Source: an uncultured Candidatus Saccharibacteria bacterium (GTDB taxonomy: Bacteria > Patescibacteria > Saccharimonadia > Saccharimonadales > CAMLKC01). From it: a DNA stretch of 36,685 bases. The notes beneath the pieces were generated by a model. The model searched no databases and was not told the DNA's origin. It saw only the letters and a program-made list of their open reading frames with translations. Shown piece after piece: positions 29,237 through 36,685 of the stretch. Location of the stretch: NCBI GenBank assembly GCA_946479025.1, contig CAMLDM010000006.1:1-36685 (forward strand), in the 5' to 3' direction. The first letter of the stretch is position 1, and the number at the start of each line of letters is the position of its first letter. The position numbers were made by a program, and so were the translations under genes.

Positions 29237-30604
29237 CTAGGCCCTTCTTACCAGGCTGCCTACGGGCACACGGATGCGCAATATACGGACACCACTTGCA
29301 AATCTAAATTCGCGAAGCGCTTGGCGCAGGCCGGTCATATCGGAGAGCTCGGTACAATCAACGCTTCGTGACACAACTTCGTTCATTACCGAGTCAATCG
29401 AACCGGCAGGGGTTTGACCGCCAGTACACCAAGATACGCCGTTGTCGATGATAATAATACCGAGGTTGAGTCTTCGCACGACAGCCTCATCAACTATACC
29501 CCGCCCTTCGTGCAGGAAAGAGGTATCTCCGACAATCGCGTAGGATTCACCCATGGCCTCAGCGATTCCGATGGCCGTACTTACCGCCACCCCAAGCGAA
29601 AGCGCTACATCAATCGTGTCGGTGGTTTCCACCGTAAATTGCGTAATGTCTCCCGTTACAGGTTTATCATGAAGGAACGTATGAATTTCCTTAAAGATTA
29701 CCTCATAGCTATCCCATTTTACAAATTTCGTCTTAACGCCACGCTCAGCTTGCGATGCACGTTCTAGCGAAGTCTCGCCAGTCAGCGCACCGATCTTTTC
29801 GTACACATAGCCATTTCCCTCTTCCACAATTTTAATCCTGTCGTGCGACCGGACAAAATCAAGGATTTGCACACTCGGAAGCGGCAATGTTTTCACGGTG
29901 AGCGTATCGTCTCCTGTGTTCTCACTGTTTGCCGAGCCAAACACAATCACGCCATTAGATGTTTTCTTCGGAGAGAGAGCGTGTTTACTCTTTGCATATT
30001 CGTCTATTTGTTTATGTTTCTCACTTAGACGAGCTTCCTGCTGCTTAAAATAATAGGGATGGACTACGTATTTTTCAGGATTTTTTACATAACTACGAGC
30101 CTCGTCTTCTTTTGGAGTACTGCGCTTGAAATTGGACGCGCTGTCAAAAAACGACCCAGTTAAGCGAAGGACGACCGGAACGTCTAACTGCTCAGACAAC
30201 GAAAAAGCGCCCCGGCAAAAGTCATACGCATCCTGCGCCGATTCCGGCTCGTACCAAAACCCGCCGTAAAAATCGAAATAATGGCGCGAATCCTGACTCT
30301 CCTGCGACCCCACAACAGTTATATCGTCTGTCACAACCACAACAAGACCCGCGTTCACCCCTCCGATAATTGAATGTAAAAACGCATCGCTCGCTACGTT
30401 CATCCCGACATTTTTAAAGGTCACGACCGTACGGTTTCCCGCAAGGCTTGCTCCATACGCCGAAGCATACGCCGCCCGCTCGTTTAGGGATATCTGGAGC
30501 ATGCCAAGCTCCTCGGCAATTTCGTGCGAGTGAAAACCAGGAAAATTATAAACGCTCTTCACGCCTCCATCCTGCAGCCCCGCTACGACAGATCCTATGC
30601 CCAT
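29237..30604 (-). CDS. IorA-like thiamine-diphosphate enzyme without ferredoxin domain
   Basis: This 455-aa protein follows the order of the indolepyruvate:ferredoxin oxidoreductase alpha subunit. A Pyr domain comes first (E42 in NERAAYASAYGASLAG, FKNVGMNVASD, VTDDI then SQESQDSR), then a linking domain (about 216-265), then a ThDP/Mg domain with GDTSFLHEG (359-367) and IIDNGVSW (386-393). The CPGCPH motif and the C-terminal 4Fe-4S ferredoxin domain of IorA are missing, and there is no IorB gene. It should therefore act as a decarboxylase or carboligase on a 2-oxoacid, not as an oxidoreductase. It starts 3 bp after the kinase stop in the same operon. Confidence 0.82.
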   Translation of the reverse strand: MGIGSVVAGLQDGGVKSVYNFPGFHSHEIAEELGMLQISLNERAAYASAYGASLAGNRTVVTFKNVGMNVASDAFLHSIIGGVNAGLVVVVTDDITVVGSQESQDSRHYFDFYGGFWYEPESAQDAYDFCRGAFSLSEQLDVPVVLRLTGSFFDSASNFKRSTPKEDEARSYVKNPEKYVVHPYYFKQQEARLSEKHKQIDEYAKSKHALSPKKTSNGVIVFGSANSENTGDDTLTVKTLPLPSVQILDFVRSHDRIKIVEEGNGYVYEKIGALTGETSLERASQAERGVKTKFVKWDSYEVIFKEIHTFLHDKPVTGDITQFTVETTDTIDVALSLGVAVSTAIGIAEAMGESYAIVGDTSFLHEGRGIVDEAVVRRLNLGIIIIDNGVSWCTGGQTPAGSIDSVMNEVVSRSVDCTELSDMTGLRQALREFRFASGVRILRIRVPVGSLVRRA

Positions 30605-30607
30605 AAA

Positions 30608-31273
30608 CTATATCCTTTCCAGCACTTCATGTGCTATTCGTTTCTTCTGGTCTATGCTCATTTCCGAAACTTGCATCTGCTCAATCATGGAGACACCACG
30701 AGAAAGCGAATCTTCTCCGTTGGCGTTTACAAACCTCACCATCCGACCCATATCCCGATAAATAGCAAAAGCTCTGGCGTATTCATCCGTAAAGAACCTG
30801 TACGCATCTACAGTTTGCAGGTCTTGCACGCTAATTTCTCTCCCTAACCGGCTCTTATAATCAGCATCGCTGGCGCAGCTTACCAGGCACATCGCATCCG
30901 GTATGATCACCCGATCTTCGTTGATTCTTTGATGATAAAGAGATTTCGCATAGTCATACGCGTCATGCCATCCTTCTCTCTGTAGACGCCTAATAAACTT
31001 CTGGAAAAGGACCACCGATAAAAACGTCCGGTCTGTCGCAACATCTCGCAAGGCATCGTCGGCATCCTTCTTTCTCTCGTCTTCAAGGCTGGCAAAGAAA
31101 TCAACATTCGCGACGGCCATCTCTTCCGTCAATGCCGGGAACGGAGGATAGTTTTCAATCCCGCCCGCATACACATCCGTCTCGGGCACGACAGCAAAAC
31201 CGTCATTTTCACCTATTAATTTCAGTAAAGACGACTTTCCCGTATAGGAGTGTCCTTCCAGACTAATAATCAT
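30608..31273 (-). CDS. P-loop nucleotide/nucleoside kinase-like protein (copy 1)
   Basis: This 221-aa protein has a Walker A GHSYTGKSS (residues 7-15) and a TDRTFLS block near residue 82 resembling the DR motif of deoxynucleoside and thymidylate kinases. The rest diverges, with no obvious lid arginine cluster. It is predicted leaderless (TATAAT ending 6 nt before the ATG). It leads the minus-strand operon with the ThDP enzyme and faces a second P-loop kinase-like gene across a 192-bp divergent promoter region. The phosphate acceptor is unknown; it could be a small metabolite. Confidence 0.75.
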   Translation of the reverse strand: MIISLEGHSYTGKSSLLKLIGENDGFAVVPETDVYAGGIENYPPFPALTEEMAVANVDFFASLEDERKKDADDALRDVATDRTFLSVVLFQKFIRRLQREGWHDAYDYAKSLYHQRINEDRVIIPDAMCLVSCASDADYKSRLGREISVQDLQTVDAYRFFTDEYARAFAIYRDMGRMVRFVNANGEDSLSRGVSMIEQMQVSEMSIDQKKRIAHEVLERI

Positions 31274-31279
31274 GCTTGC

Positions 31280-31308
31280 ATTATATGTACAATATGTGTA
31301 AAATTCAA
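31280..31308 (-). promoter_or_regulatory. Promoter of the minus-strand cluster operon (leaderless)
   Basis: TTGAAT (31303-31308), 17 bp, TATAAT (31280-31285) on the minus strand; the -10 ends 6 nt before the ATG at 31273. Confidence 0.75.
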
Positions 31309-31337
31309 TGCAATAAAAGAAAAACGCGACATTGCAA

Positions 31338-31352
31338 CATTACATCGTAATG
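31338..31352. promoter_or_regulatory. Inverted repeat in the divergent cluster promoter region
   Basis: CATTAC-ATC-GTAATG is a perfect 6-bp inverted repeat between the two divergent kinase-like genes. It could be an operator controlling both arms. The plus-strand promoter for 31466 is not clear. Confidence 0.4.
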
Positions 31353-31465
31353 CATTCTTCAATCGACTCCCACGGCCGAAACGGCAAGAAGAAGCCCAAG
31401 AAGACTGGTTACGCACATAGTAATCATGAGTCAGACAATGACAGTCAGGGACCACACGGCAGGAC

Positions 31466-32074
31466 ATGAAAAAGTATATTCACATCGAAGGCGTAGATCT
31501 TTCGGGAAAAACAAGCGTCGCACGCGCATTCGTCGATAGACAGGGCGAGCCATGGGACATTCGGTCGGGGACCTTATGCGACGACAACCCGCTGCGCGAG
31601 CTCGCAGATGAACTTTGCGAAACAGGCCTATACGGCAATGACACACTCGGCATGGCTTACGCAGCCGCACTCAAGGCGGACCTCGACCTATATACAGCCC
31701 CGGAAAGAGACACTGTGCAAGAATCAACCATTTTGCTTCGCTCTCTTGCGTATCACGCCATCAATGGTAATCACGGCGTACTCCGGCTCTTCGAAGAAAT
31801 GGCCCCCTACCATCCAAAATTCGATGATTCCTTCATGCTGACAGCCTCGCATGCAGCACGGCTGGAGCGGCTCGAATCGCGCGCTCATAACACCGAACAC
31901 GATCTCATGCTCGTTCGGGATCCGAGGCGATTTTATAGCATTGAAGACAGCGTCAAAGACTATTCACAGGAGCTGTTCGGCACACAAATTATCGACACAA
32001 CAGATATGACAATCGCCGAAGTAGCAACCTATATCGACGGTAAAATTAATTCCAAGGTAAGTGCAGTATCATGA
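31466..32074 (+). CDS. P-loop kinase-like protein (copy 2)
   Basis: This 202-aa protein starts with IEGVDLSGKTS (Walker A, residues 9-17), like thymidylate kinase. A VQESTILLRSLAYHA segment stands where kinases have their DR motif, and VRDPRRFYSIEDS lies near residue 150. It is distinct in sequence from copy 1. A weak GGCAGGA lies close to the ATG. Its stop overlaps the next start (ATGA), coupling it to the dehydrogenase-like gene. A role phosphorylating a pathway intermediate is inferred from context only. Confidence 0.75.
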   Translation: MKKYIHIEGVDLSGKTSVARAFVDRQGEPWDIRSGTLCDDNPLRELADELCETGLYGNDTLGMAYAAALKADLDLYTAPERDTVQESTILLRSLAYHAINGNHGVLRLFEEMAPYHPKFDDSFMLTASHAARLERLESRAHNTEHDLMLVRDPRRFYSIEDSVKDYSQELFGTQIIDTTDMTIAEVATYIDGKINSKVSAVS

Positions 32075-33465
32075 GAAAGAACGTTAACGTAGCAATCATA
32101 GGCGGATCGGGCTTTTGGTCAGAAATAAGCCACCACAAACACATTAAAGAAATCCGCAAAGACGTCCCGGTCTCACTGAAGGCAATCGTCGATCCGGTCA
32201 ATCCATATAAGATCAGCCACCACGCAAACTTGCAAAGCATGCTTGAAACCGACAACCCTGAGTGGGTAGATCCCGCTCATTACGACAACGAAGACGCGAT
32301 CATCCAGTACTTGAAGGACTCTCTCGACGTAAACCTGGTTATTATCGCTTCAACCCCTTGCACGCACTACGAATATGGCGTCAGTACAATAAAACACCGC
32401 CTCAATACCATTTGCGACAAGCCGATCATAAGCCACAACAATGCCTCTACCGACCCCGAGGCTGCGCAGCTTATCATGGATCAGTACAATAAGCTGCTCG
32501 ATGCGTATGAAGAAGCAAAGCGTGATACTCCGACATTACTCTTTCACTCCATCCTGCGTCGGCGCGCGCTACACGCATTCGTGCGCGTCGCAGAAGACGT
32601 CAAAGAAGTGTACGAAAAAACTGGCGCCGGCGTTAACAACATGACGATCGTTGTAAACGGAGGTAAATATAAATTCCCGGCAGAGCTGGATAAGCCTGGC
32701 GCACACGGCTACCTGGAGGGTGTAGGCTCGATTTCACACTCCGCCTACCATTATCTCGACGTCATGTCGTGGTACCTGGACAACGCACCAGGGCAGGCTG
32801 CATACATTCGGCCGCGGCTCAACTACATTTTCCGGATCAGCGATTACCTAAAGGTCGGCTCGTACGCGTCGCTAGCCAAAATTATCGACGAGGACGCCGC
32901 CGCCCTCGAGACCCCCGAACTTTCAAATGAAACCCTCGGCTGCGAACTCAACGCCGGCTTTACGTTTGATCTGCTCGACAAAGACGAAAATCTGGTTGGC
33001 TCAAATTCATTCCTCTTCAATCTCGTAAGCTTTAGCCCTCGCGTCATAAAGTATAGTAAAGACGTACACGAACCAGCCGATAAAAAGGGCGGAGGACGCA
33101 TGTCACATGTTATTATGGACGTTCATCAGGACGGGCTGCAAAGCTGGCAGATCACAAAAAATGACGTGGTGTTTGAAGACAATAGCATCCACGCCATGTG
33201 CAGGCGTCATCCTATGCTAGGAAAAGAAACGAGCGAGGTTATCACCGACGAAAATGCCTACACTTCCGGCGTGACTCTCGAAGACCTTCTTCGGGTCGTG
33301 CTTGAAAATGTCTCCGAAGATAAGGCTATCGAAAACCACCCTAACATTCGCTCGCTCAACGAAGAGCGCCTCGCAACCCAGCTTTACGGTTTTTGCTACA
33401 AGCTTATTGCCGATAACTACCGACGCAACGACACCGAGCCGTCAAAGGTTACGATACGAGGCTAA
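32071..33465 (+). CDS. Gfo/Idh/MocA-type dehydrogenase
   Basis: This 464-aa protein has an N-terminal Rossmann domain (NVAIIGGSGFWSE; then LVIIASTPCTHYEYGV) and CDKPIISHNNAS, the family's E/D-K-P lysine segment. The later GVGSISHSAYHYLDVMSWYL fits the catalytic His region of Gfo/Idh/MocA proteins. Members oxidise, reduce or epimerise sugars and cyclitols with NAD(P). At 464 aa it is about 100 residues longer than usual, with an expanded C-terminal half. It is coupled to the kinase upstream and lies 7 bp before the SHMT-like gene. Confidence 0.8.
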   Translation: MRKNVNVAIIGGSGFWSEISHHKHIKEIRKDVPVSLKAIVDPVNPYKISHHANLQSMLETDNPEWVDPAHYDNEDAIIQYLKDSLDVNLVIIASTPCTHYEYGVSTIKHRLNTICDKPIISHNNASTDPEAAQLIMDQYNKLLDAYEEAKRDTPTLLFHSILRRRALHAFVRVAEDVKEVYEKTGAGVNNMTIVVNGGKYKFPAELDKPGAHGYLEGVGSISHSAYHYLDVMSWYLDNAPGQAAYIRPRLNYIFRISDYLKVGSYASLAKIIDEDAAALETPELSNETLGCELNAGFTFDLLDKDENLVGSNSFLFNLVSFSPRVIKYSKDVHEPADKKGGGRMSHVIMDVHQDGLQSWQITKNDVVFEDNSIHAMCRRHPMLGKETSEVITDENAYTSGVTLEDLLRVVLENVSEDKAIENHPNIRSLNEERLATQLYGFCYKLIADNYRRNDTEPSKVTIRG

Positions 33466-33472
33466 GCTTACG

Positions 33473-34714
33473 ATGGATGATTTCTTAAAACTGCAAGACG
33501 GCGTCAAGAAGGATGAAGCGCGCAACGAAAATTTCCTTCACCTCACCCCGAACGAGCCTGTCATGTCGGACACAGCCAGGCAGTTTCTTCTTACGAAACT
33601 GTCCGACCGCTACTATTTTGGGCCAGGTACCGACGGAGTAATGGATAACGGAGCATTTACTGCTCTTGGCCTTACCGGCGTCGGCAACATTGTGTGCGCT
33701 GCCGAAGATGCCACGAAAGAAATGCTTGGTGCCGCCTCGGTAAACCTCAACTGTCTCTCTGGCGTTCATGCGATGATGTGCGTGCTTCTCTCCGTCACCG
33801 AGCCGGGCGATACCGTCATGACACTAAACCACGATCACGGCGGCCATTTTGCAACGAAGGGTATCCTTAAGAGCATCGGCCGCGACAGTATCGACACGGT
33901 GTACGACTTCGCTACGCAACAATTCGATGTAAAGGCTACGGCGACTGCGTTTCACGCGGCGGGCGCTGTTGCTTTATACCTGGACGTTTCGTACTACACC
34001 GCTCCGATTAACGTTCGGGAACTGCGCGAGGCGCTCGGCGATGACGCTCTTATAATATTCGACGCCAGTCACACCATGGGCTTAATGATGGGCGGCACGA
34101 TATCTTCACCACTGCGGGAGGGAGCCAACATCGTGTGTGCAAATACTCACAAAACCCTGCCCGGCCCACAAAAGGGTATGATAGCCTACAGGGATACTTC
34201 GCTCGCAGAGAGGGCCGACGCCACGATTAACAGCTGCCTTTACTCAAGCTCACATACAGGCTCGATGCTTGCGCTGGCTACAACCATACTCGAGATGCAG
34301 TCTTACGGCCGCGAATACAGCCAGCAAATAGTAAATAACGCGCAGGCACTCGGCGAAGCACTGGTCAAACAGGATCTCAAAGTGCGCAAAAATCCCGATG
34401 GAACATATTCCCGCACTCACCAGGTACACCTGCTTACCGAATCACTTGGACACTACCGCAGCTTATACGACAACCTATACCGCAACTCAATCGCCGTTGC
34501 GTTCGACGACCCAAATATCTTAAGCAACGGACCGTTCATACGTCTCGGAACACAAGAAATCACCCGCCGCGGAATGAAAGAAAGCGACATGCGCACGATC
34601 GCGCGTTTTATAAAGCAAGCAATCAGCGGCGGCGACGTACGCGACGAGGTAGAAGTATTCAAAAAGTGCTTCAATCACGTTCATTACTCTTTCGACTCTG
34701 CCGCGCGGAAGTAG
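33473..34714 (+). CDS. SHMT-fold PLP enzyme, divergent
   Basis: This 413-aa fold-type I PLP enzyme clearly belongs to the serine hydroxymethyltransferase family: GGH near 122-125, DASH (197-200), PLP lysine K227 in THKTLPGPQKG, and FIRLGTQEITRRGM with the carboxylate-binding R357. However the SHMT ELIASEN motif is LHLTPNEP, and the YAEGYPGKRYYGG segment is replaced by a short YYFGPGTDG. These segments carry the tetrahydrofolate-site residues, so a folate-independent aldolase or transaldolase role is more likely than glycine synthesis. The ATG at 33473 is chosen by family length; a weak GAGG lies upstream. Confidence 0.88.
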   Translation: MDDFLKLQDGVKKDEARNENFLHLTPNEPVMSDTARQFLLTKLSDRYYFGPGTDGVMDNGAFTALGLTGVGNIVCAAEDATKEMLGAASVNLNCLSGVHAMMCVLLSVTEPGDTVMTLNHDHGGHFATKGILKSIGRDSIDTVYDFATQQFDVKATATAFHAAGAVALYLDVSYYTAPINVRELREALGDDALIIFDASHTMGLMMGGTISSPLREGANIVCANTHKTLPGPQKGMIAYRDTSLAERADATINSCLYSSSHTGSMLALATTILEMQSYGREYSQQIVNNAQALGEALVKQDLKVRKNPDGTYSRTHQVHLLTESLGHYRSLYDNLYRNSIAVAFDDPNILSNGPFIRLGTQEITRRGMKESDMRTIARFIKQAISGGDVRDEVEVFKKCFNHVHYSFDSAARK

Positions 34715-34727
34715 CCACCCTTTCTGT

Positions 34728-36101
34728 CTATCTTACTAAAGACGCGTAGACTCGCTCGGTCGTATCCGGCGAGCAATGCGCCGCAACGTGACTCATAGCC
34801 TGCTCAACAAGATGAGGCTGAGCGTACGGATTTATCGCCTGAAAAAGTACCTGTTGCCCGCCATCGGAAATGGCACCCTCTTTCAGCCTGCGCTGCAGAT
34901 ACCGAGTATAATACGCTCGCGGACTCACACTTATTCTTTGCGGAAGCAGGAGCTTTCTTCCGTCCGTATTTTGCGATGTCTGCAGTGCAACCGACGCAAT
35001 GAGCCGGTCAAGCGAGTAGTAAACATACGTCTCCGGGCCCTCTCGGTCCAGCCATCTCTGCCAGATCTTACCTTGTTCGCTTTCAGGGTCCGTTGCCTGC
35101 TCAAGGAACCTAGCCAAAAAGACATCCACCGCAGGATCAAACACATCGCAGTCCGCCACATAATTACCTTCGCTGTCGGTTTCCCTTATGTCATCGAGTG
35201 AAGTGTCGGTCATTCCGCCATTAATACGATAATGTATACGCTTATGACCTTCGTCCTCATCGATCCAATCCCTAGCATACGGCCCATCAAGAACCGGAGT
35301 CACTTCAAACTCATCGCTTCGCCATGCGTGGTCACGAAACGTTATGTAGTGCCGTTGCAGCTCCCGGATTAATCCGATAGGCGCGTCAATGACCACAGGT
35401 TTGCTTGGGTCGATTTCTTCAAGCGGCACAACTTTTGATTCCTGCTCAAAACTCGCCCGGCACTCTTCGGACATATACGGGTGCTGGGCATTATCGAGAT
35501 AATACGTCAAAAACATGTTTGCAAAACGCACCCAGCTCTCAGTATCGTAGGTTTGCCTGGTACGCTCAAACAGAGACTCTCCAGGTACTGAGACCACATC
35601 ACGATACGCCATATAGCCGCCTTCGCGAAGCGCTTCATTCGTAGCACAAAATGCTTGCTCAAGCGCCGGGTAGCCGCCGCCGTAAGAATACACCTCGTGA
35701 AAAACGGCGCACGCGACAACGACGTCGGAGCTCTCTTTTCCAACAATCTGGTCGATATTCCTTGCGTCGCCCACATGGAATGTTGATGCGCCGATTTCAT
35801 CAAAATGCTCGCGCGCTTTTCGCAGCGCCTCCGATTCGATTCCATCAAGTTCTATCAGCTTAAGACTCAGTCCACCCATGTAAACCGGCAGCTGCGTTTT
35901 TATGGCATCGGTAAGAGCCTCGAGCGCAACGCCACCTCCTGGCCCAATCTCAACGATATCTGCCATCTGGCGAGGGTGCCGCGGATCATGCAAACGCCGC
36001 AATGCATCGACCGTCAGCTCGCACTTGTCGGCACCCGACCCGTTTGCGGCCTTATCTAAATAAGTTTCAGTTCGTTTTTCTTGCAGGTGGAATTGCCCCA
36101 T
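34728..36101 (-). CDS. SAM-dependent methyltransferase with large extra domain
   Basis: This 457-aa protein begins with a class I methyltransferase domain (residues about 25-180): VEIGPGGG (motif I), IELDGIE (acidic end of strand 2), HVGDARN and VVACAVFHEVYSYGG. The C-terminal 270 residues (about 190-457) are not a family I recognise; they are acidic, and contain paired aromatic segments and an RAYYTRYLQRRLKEG helix. AAGGAGTG precedes the ATG. It converges on the SHMT-like gene with 13 bp between stops. Target unknown; a pathway intermediate of the cluster is plausible. Confidence 0.8.
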   Translation of the reverse strand: MGQFHLQEKRTETYLDKAANGSGADKCELTVDALRRLHDPRHPRQMADIVEIGPGGGVALEALTDAIKTQLPVYMGGLSLKLIELDGIESEALRKAREHFDEIGASTFHVGDARNIDQIVGKESSDVVVACAVFHEVYSYGGGYPALEQAFCATNEALREGGYMAYRDVVSVPGESLFERTRQTYDTESWVRFANMFLTYYLDNAQHPYMSEECRASFEQESKVVPLEEIDPSKPVVIDAPIGLIRELQRHYITFRDHAWRSDEFEVTPVLDGPYARDWIDEDEGHKRIHYRINGGMTDTSLDDIRETDSEGNYVADCDVFDPAVDVFLARFLEQATDPESEQGKIWQRWLDREGPETYVYYSLDRLIASVALQTSQNTDGRKLLLPQRISVSPRAYYTRYLQRRLKEGAISDGGQQVLFQAINPYAQPHLVEQAMSHVAAHCSPDTTERVYASLVR

Positions 36102-36192
36102 TATAACACTCCTTAATCAATACCGTCATCGCTCAACCACCTAGCTGTACGCAACATCATATAATAAAATTATTCCTGCGTAAATATAATGT

Positions 36193-36198
36193 TATACT
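36193..36198 (+). promoter_or_regulatory. -10 box TATACT for leaderless NUDIX gene
   Basis: The hexamer ends exactly 6 nt before the ATG at 36205, with no ribosome site between. An AT-rich palindrome (ATAAT-AAA-ATTAT, 36161-36173) lies just upstream. Confidence 0.55.
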
Positions 36199-36204
36199 TG
36201 CTTC

Positions 36205-36685
36205 ATGAGTGAAATTCTTGACGTTGTTAACGAAAACGACGAAGTTACAGGACAGGCAGAGCGTGACAAGATTCACCGCGTCGGGCTTCTTTGCCGCTTA
36301 GTATATGTATGTTTTTACACGGCCGGCGGAGATGTAATTCTCCAAAAACGCAGCCTCACGAAAAAGAACGATGCCGGCAAGCTAACATCGACGGTCAGTG
36401 GACACGTTGCAAGCGGTCAAAATTACCTTGAGGCCGCCCTCAGAGAAACTTTCGAAGAGTCGGGAGTGGAAGTTGCGCCAAGCGATTTGGTGAATCTAGG
36501 AATAATACGAGCTAACTACGTCGAGGGAGATTACATAAGCAACGCACTTCGCGGACTCTTTGCTTACAAGTTTGACGGCGACGTGAGCGACCTAAAGGTA
36601 GAAGCAATGGATGGCGCCGGGTTTGTGAGCATGCCGGTAGAGGAATTAGAAAAGCAGCTTAACTCAGAACCGGAAAAGTTTTCAA
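36205..36685 (+). CDS. IPP-isomerase-like NUDIX protein (3' end outside window)
   Basis: The open frame runs 160 residues to the window edge without a stop. It begins MSEILDVVNENDEVTGQAER and has LQKRSLTKKNDAGKLTSTVS, followed by GHVASGQNYLEAALRETFEE: the layout of YfcD/Idi-like NUDIX proteins. The first glutamate of the Nudix box is glutamine, while the RE and EE metal ligands remain. Members hydrolyse nucleotides or isomerise isopentenyl diphosphate; substrate cannot be set here. The gene is predicted leaderless and is divergent from the methyltransferase. Confidence 0.85.
   Translation, partial: MSEILDVVNENDEVTGQAERDKIHRVGLLCRLVYVCFYTAGGDVILQKRSLTKKNDAGKLTSTVSGHVASGQNYLEAALRETFEESGVEVAPSDLVNLGIIRANYVEGDYISNALRGLFAYKFDGDVSDLKVEAMDGAGFVSMPVEELEKQLNSEPEKFS

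Noticed and set aside
29237..30604. Acetolactate synthase-like ThDP enzyme
   Set aside because: The domain order (Pyr, linking domain, ThDP) and the FKNVGMNVASD and SQESQDSR blocks fit IorA better. The FAD-type middle domain of acetolactate synthase is absent.
33302..33472. N-terminal extension of the SHMT-like gene
   Set aside because: The extra 57 codons lie inside the upstream dehydrogenase gene and do not match the family; the ATG at 33473 gives the expected length.
1..36685. CRISPR arrays, insertion sequences, prophage or replication origin
   Set aside because: I saw no direct-repeat arrays, transposase or integrase, phage structural genes, or DnaA-box clusters.

Overview
The window looks like part of a small-genome bacterium of the Candidate Phyla Radiation, most likely Candidatus Saccharibacteria (TM7). 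This is inferred, not proven. Supporting observations are tight gene packing, short ribosomal and enzyme proteins (TrmD 217 aa, a 49-aa L32), a Mur ligase without its N-terminal domain, a monomeric B12-dependent ribonucleotide reductase, a membrane family otherwise familiar from Actinobacteria, and many leaderless genes. UGA reads as stop, which argues against the CPR lineages that recode it.

Layout. 1-1192: tRNA-Gln(CUG) and two small membrane proteins. 1278-8579: a regulatory and cofactor region. It holds a Crp/Fnr-type regulator, a DUF4430 surface protein with a DUF6580 (ECF S-like) membrane protein, a cytochrome b561-like/sulfite-oxidase-fold fusion, a NarK-type nitrate/nitrite transporter, and the pair cobO (corrinoid adenosyltransferase) and nrdJ (AdoCbl-dependent RNR). 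Two near-identical TGTGAC-N4-GTCACA sites lie in class II position, one before the DUF4430/DUF6580 pair and one before nrdJ-cobO, so corrinoid uptake and corrinoid use look co-regulated. 8763-16216: core information processing on the minus strand (trmD, khpA, rpsP, rnc, a NUDIX gene, nusB, rpmF, leuS), interrupted by two small orphan genes. LeuRS carries an ASCH-like domain inserted at the edge of its editing domain. 16270-20792: a large surface protein, a MurF-like ligase, a NUDIX hydrolase, a lipoprotein with very GC-rich codons, and a DUF2975/Xre pair. 20945-25963: a PadR - HAAS/pentapeptide - DrrA - DrrB operon, a RibD_C/DHFR-like reductase and an SDR-VKOR pair. 26124-28552: a PH/PNPOx fusion, a second Crp/Fnr paralogue and a two-TM membrane protein.

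28639-36685 is an accessory metabolic cluster unlike the housekeeping genes. It contains NUDIX, an IorA-like thiamine-diphosphate enzyme without ferredoxin parts, two divergent P-loop nucleotide-kinase-like proteins, a Gfo/Idh/MocA-type dehydrogenase, an SHMT-fold PLP enzyme lacking the usual folate motif, a two-part SAM methyltransferase, and an IPP-isomerase-like NUDIX protein cut by the window end. The product of this cluster is unknown and it is the best candidate for an undescribed pathway.

Expression signals are unusually readable. Seven genes have a -10 hexamer exactly 6 nt before the ATG and no Shine-Dalgarno sequence (leaderless); leuS and trmD are within 1 nt of this. The other genes have ordinary leaders with AGGAGG-like sites.
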